Both the position numbers and the translations under genes were made by a program. A model generated the notes under the pieces. That model worked only from the letters and a program-made list of their open reading frames with translations, searched no databases and was not told the origin of the DNA. Below, piece after piece: positions 61,232 to 64,000 of a stretch of DNA of 64,000 nucleotides (positions are counted from its first letter, which is position 1; each line of letters begins with the position of its first letter). Origin of the DNA: Chondrilla cf. caribensis (taxonomy: Eukaryota; Porifera; Demospongiae; Chondrillida; Chondrillidae); the NCBI GenBank assembly GCA_964020155.1, contig OZ026558.1, positions 3,282,074-3,346,073 on the forward strand, in the 5' to 3' direction.

Positions 61232-63588
61232 ATGTTCGCCCTATCCCTGTCTGTGGTGTTCTTCATTGCCGTCAGCGTCTTCACTTTTGGAGAGAGAGTA
61301 CAGGAACACAGCAAGTGTCTGGCCACCTTGAAAGACATCCAAGAGGCCTATCTCAGGGGAGACTACTATCCTACCGATGTAGAGAATTCTGTATTTGATC
61401 TTGATATAATCCATAGATATCAGAGGGGAGTAGCTATAACTACTGGATTTTATCGTCTAACTTACAAATCTCAAGATGGCAATATCTCTAATACTAACTT
61501 GGATGACTTCAGGAAGTGCTGTTACCCTGACAAAGACAACAATAGTTGTGTCATGATTGTAATTCTCAACTCTCCAGTGTTCACCATTCTTCATCCACTA
61601 CTCCTACACTACTTGTCCATTCCAAGAAATCTTCTTCCTCTTGTGATACAAGATGTACCTGTGCCTGGTCCAATGACTAGTGGAAATTCTTATGGTGTGA
61701 CATGTTGGAACTTGCCTCCAGTTTGTGACAATGCCTCAAGTAATGTTGAACGCTCCCTTGTGTACTTTACTGAACAGGTACTTATAAATGTATGGCATGA
61801 GCTGTACACATAATTGTGTGTGTATGTATGTTTGTGTATTTGTATGTGTTACATATTTTTGTGTTGTGCATGTGTTCATGTTCATATTATGTACTATTGT
61901 GTGTTTGTATAATGCAGTAGAAACTCCTTAAGGCAGACTATAAATGACTCACAAAATCAATTTTTAATCAGATGGTCATGTTATATAAGCAGGTGTGCGA
62001 TAATTATGTGTAGTCTTACTGGTGTAAGACTGCAGCTTATATAGCAGTACCACTGGTGCAGTATGAAAGGAGAATTGGGAGGGCTGGTTGCTGTGGTGGC
62101 TTTGTGGCTCAGTGGTTATGGCAGCTACAGTCAGACACCCTGGGTTAAACCATTTGAGTCCCACAGTTGCCGGTATTCTCTTTTCTCCTTTCTTTTGAGC
62201 AGGTTGGTTTCCAGTGAAACCTCTGAATCTATAATTTTAACACACCTGCTTATACAATATGATCTTTTGATTAAAAATTTGATTTGATTACACCAATTAG
62301 ACTAGATGTGGAAATGAAGATAACACAATTAGTAAATATCATCATCACAATTAAATCCACACAGTTGTGTGGTCTCACTGGTGTGAGACTGCAGCTAAGC
62401 AGTACCACTGGTGCAGTATGAAAGGAGAATTGGAAAGGGTAGTAGCTGTGGTGGCTTTGTGGCTCAGTGGTTATGGTGGCTACAGTCAGACACCCTGGGT
62501 TTGAGCCCGCAGTTGTCAGTTTTACTCTTTTCTCCTTTCACTTCGAGCTAGTTGGGGTCCAATGAAACTTCTATAATCAGTTACCACTTTTGAATTCAGT
62601 TAATTATATTATTTTTCTGTAGTTTGAAGAACTGGCTAAATATGGTTATCCTGTAAGTTCCATGACCACCTATCAAAGTTTCATTTCTGGAAATCACAAA
62701 GATCAAGGATTTTGCAATGATTGGTTCAGGAATTGTTCGAAAAAGTATGTTATTATAGTGCTTCCGGCTGCCATTGTATTCACGATTGGGCCTCTCACTC
62801 TTCTGATACTCAACAAACACAAGTCATACTTGAAAGGTGTCACAAAACACTCCAGATTTGCTAAACACTTCCTGTATTCTGTAATGATAACCAGTGTGGT
62901 AGGAGCTCTGTACATATACACCAATCAGGTGGTCGCTGTTTATAGCTTCTCAAAATTCCTCTATTTTGACAAACATTACAATCCCGAACTCTTTCAGAGT
63001 GATGTTGTAGTTGGCGTAAGTTCTGTTTCCATGGTCACTATTGCCATACTAACACAGTTTCCCTTTGTTTTCTACTACTTCTGGAAGCATTTCTCTTCCA
63101 ACACAACAAAACCATTGATCAGAGTGGCAACATGTGTTGGTTGGTGTTGGATTGTTGTGTTTGTGAAAATCATGACTTTCTACACTTTCCACCTTCTGGT
63201 CCTATTGATGGTCAGTCCAGTGATTTCCGTCATTTACACTTGCCTGGCACTTTCCCTCCTCCTAACTGTCAAGATGATCCTCTTGTCCGTCTTCTCTTGT
63301 TGTCAACGTCCTTATTGTTCTATCACAAAATGCAGTAAACTCTCACTAGCAGTCATTTGGAGTCTCACTGCAGACATGTTGTTGTATTTGCTTACAGAAC
63401 TGTATGGTAGTTTGGAGGCTCACAACACTCATGGGGCAAATGTGGTTGGTGCCATCTTTTCACTTGCTTCTTCAACCATTCTCTCCATGTTTGTTTACTT
63501 CGTCAAGCTGTACGTCCAGCAGAAAATCAGAGGAGAGATGAATTTACCTGAGCTGCAGCCGCTGATCCAGTACAGACGTATAGATTGA
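61232..63588 (+). CDS. Putative seven-transmembrane receptor (intact, two exons, long intron)
   Basis: Exons 61232-61777 (182 codons) and 62623-63588; 503 residues; donor CAG|GTACTT, acceptor CTGTAG|TTTGAAG. The signal peptide MFALSLSVVFFIAVSVFT differs from other copies. The variable loop is the most divergent in the window (VIQDVPVPGPMTSGNSYG). Exon B has NQVVAVYSF after TM2, SCCQRPYCSITKC in the third inner loop and ELYGSLEAHNTHG in the last outer loop, and ends QYRRID. No disabling change. The 845-bp intron has only a part of the common MITE and two SINE copies. Confidence 0.85.
61990..62285 (+). mobile_element. tRNA-derived SINE, copy 1 in receptor intron
   Basis: A hairpin GTCTTAC-TGGT-GTAAGAC (62013-62030), then ATGAAAGGAGAATTGG, box A TGGCTCAGTGG (62105-62115), a degraded box B near 62142, and an AT-rich TTTGATT-type tail. 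Confidence 0.75.
62350..62575 (+). mobile_element. tRNA-derived SINE, copy 2 in receptor intron
   Basis: Same layout as copy 1. Hairpin GTCTCAC-TGGT-GTGAGAC (62372-62389), box A TGGCTCAGTGG (62460-62470), box B GGTTTGAGCCC (62498-62508). Box spacing is 38 bp, as in tRNA genes. Box B is better kept than in copy 1. Confidence 0.75.
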
Positions 63589-63907
63589 AACACTACATGT
63601 GACAGATGAGCTAGACCTTCAATGTTACATGTACATGTATGTGAGTGCCTACATAGTATTAATATTTGTGTGAACATGCATGGTTACAACATGGAGTACA
63701 CCATTATTAATTTTAAGTATTTACACAGTGGGTATAATATTTTATTGTATATAGTATTAGAGTCATTTAAATTAAATCAATCAATAAATATACCTACAAT
63801 ATTATTATTACAATATTGCAATTGACCTATAATAATCATCATAGTATATACATGAATAAGGATGAAAATATTATAATTAATCACACCACATAATGATGAT
63901 ATTAAGA
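63589..63907. other. 3' flank of receptor gene
   Basis: AT-rich; resembles the flanks after 39615 and 44341 (GTGACAGATGRGCTAGACCT). No gene. Confidence 0.45.
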
Positions 63908-64000
63908 CAAATGACCCCACTTATGCAACCAATGTGGAGGAAATCGGAACAACCTCCCCACACATGGCCTGAGCTGTAGAATGAGTGCAGGGCATCTCCC
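63908..64000 (+). mobile_element. Retroelement relic continuing past the window
   Basis: AATGACCCCACTTATGCAAC onward matches 40088-40180, the start of the knuckle-bearing relic. It stands at the same place relative to a receptor 3' end (37775-39615 and 61232-63588), so it was duplicated with the receptor. Confidence 0.65.

Noticed and set aside
62105..62508. Functional tRNA genes in the intron of the 61232 receptor
   Set aside because: Box A and B are present, but no acceptor stem or cloverleaf is evident, and the units have SINE heads and tails.

Overview
The window looks like nuclear DNA of an early-branching animal, most probably a sponge. It is AT-rich, has spliceosomal GT-AG introns of about 0.4-0.85 kb, tRNA-derived SINEs, pogo/Tigger-like MITEs, (CA)n and (TA)n microsatellites, metazoan retroelement relics, and short-chain secreted collagens with a Cys-rich C-terminal domain. 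The species call is inference; no organism-specific marker was tested.

Two locally expanded gene families dominate. (1) On the + strand, a tandem array of two-exon genes encodes about 503-506-residue proteins. Exon A (about 181 codons) encodes a signal peptide and a Cys-containing, N-glycosylated ectodomain. A phase-0 intron carrying an old MITE follows. Exon B (about 322 codons) encodes the juxtamembrane part, seven membrane segments and a short tail. I can match this family to no named receptor class; it lacks the rhodopsin DRY and NPxxY motifs. Four copies look intact (19540-21532, 42420-44341, 56331-58255, 61232-63588). One is a split/chimeric pair (48896-52224). The rest are pseudogenes or lone exons at 1.0, 23.3, 25.6, 32.1, 33.1, 37.8, 54.0 and 59.3 kb. 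Most full copies share a proximal promoter with a TATA box about 30 bp before a TCACT initiator. (2) On the - strand, a family of short-chain collagens combines a signal peptide, 28 Gly-X-Y triplets, a helical stalk and a Cys-rich globular domain. The copy at 10082-11356 is intact. Those at 5058-6305 and 34084-35322 each carry one in-frame stop, 14502-14726 is a 5' stub, and 4546-4693 is a relic.

Layout: 0-4.5 kb holds a fibrinogen-domain fragment, a receptor pseudogene and a Gypsy integrase relic. 4.5-16 kb holds collagen copies with about 534-bp tandem repeats upstream. 13.5-18.8 kb holds LINE-RT relics, a perfect hairpin and a MITE. 19-28 kb is receptor array I. 28-33.5 kb holds a Gypsy relic, repeats and receptor debris. 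34-37.7 kb holds the fourth collagen copy and more tandem repeats. 37.8-64 kb is receptor array II with retroelement relics. About 5.75 kb (near 19.86-25.6 kb) recurs almost identically about 30.7 kb downstream (near 50.55-56.3 kb), so the array is still growing by segmental duplication. Repeats, introns and promoters are copied together with the exons.

Functionally, the window suggests an extracellular-facing locus: putative cell-surface receptors with a variable ectodomain loop, plus secreted collagen-stalked proteins. A link between the two families is unproven and rests only on interleaving.
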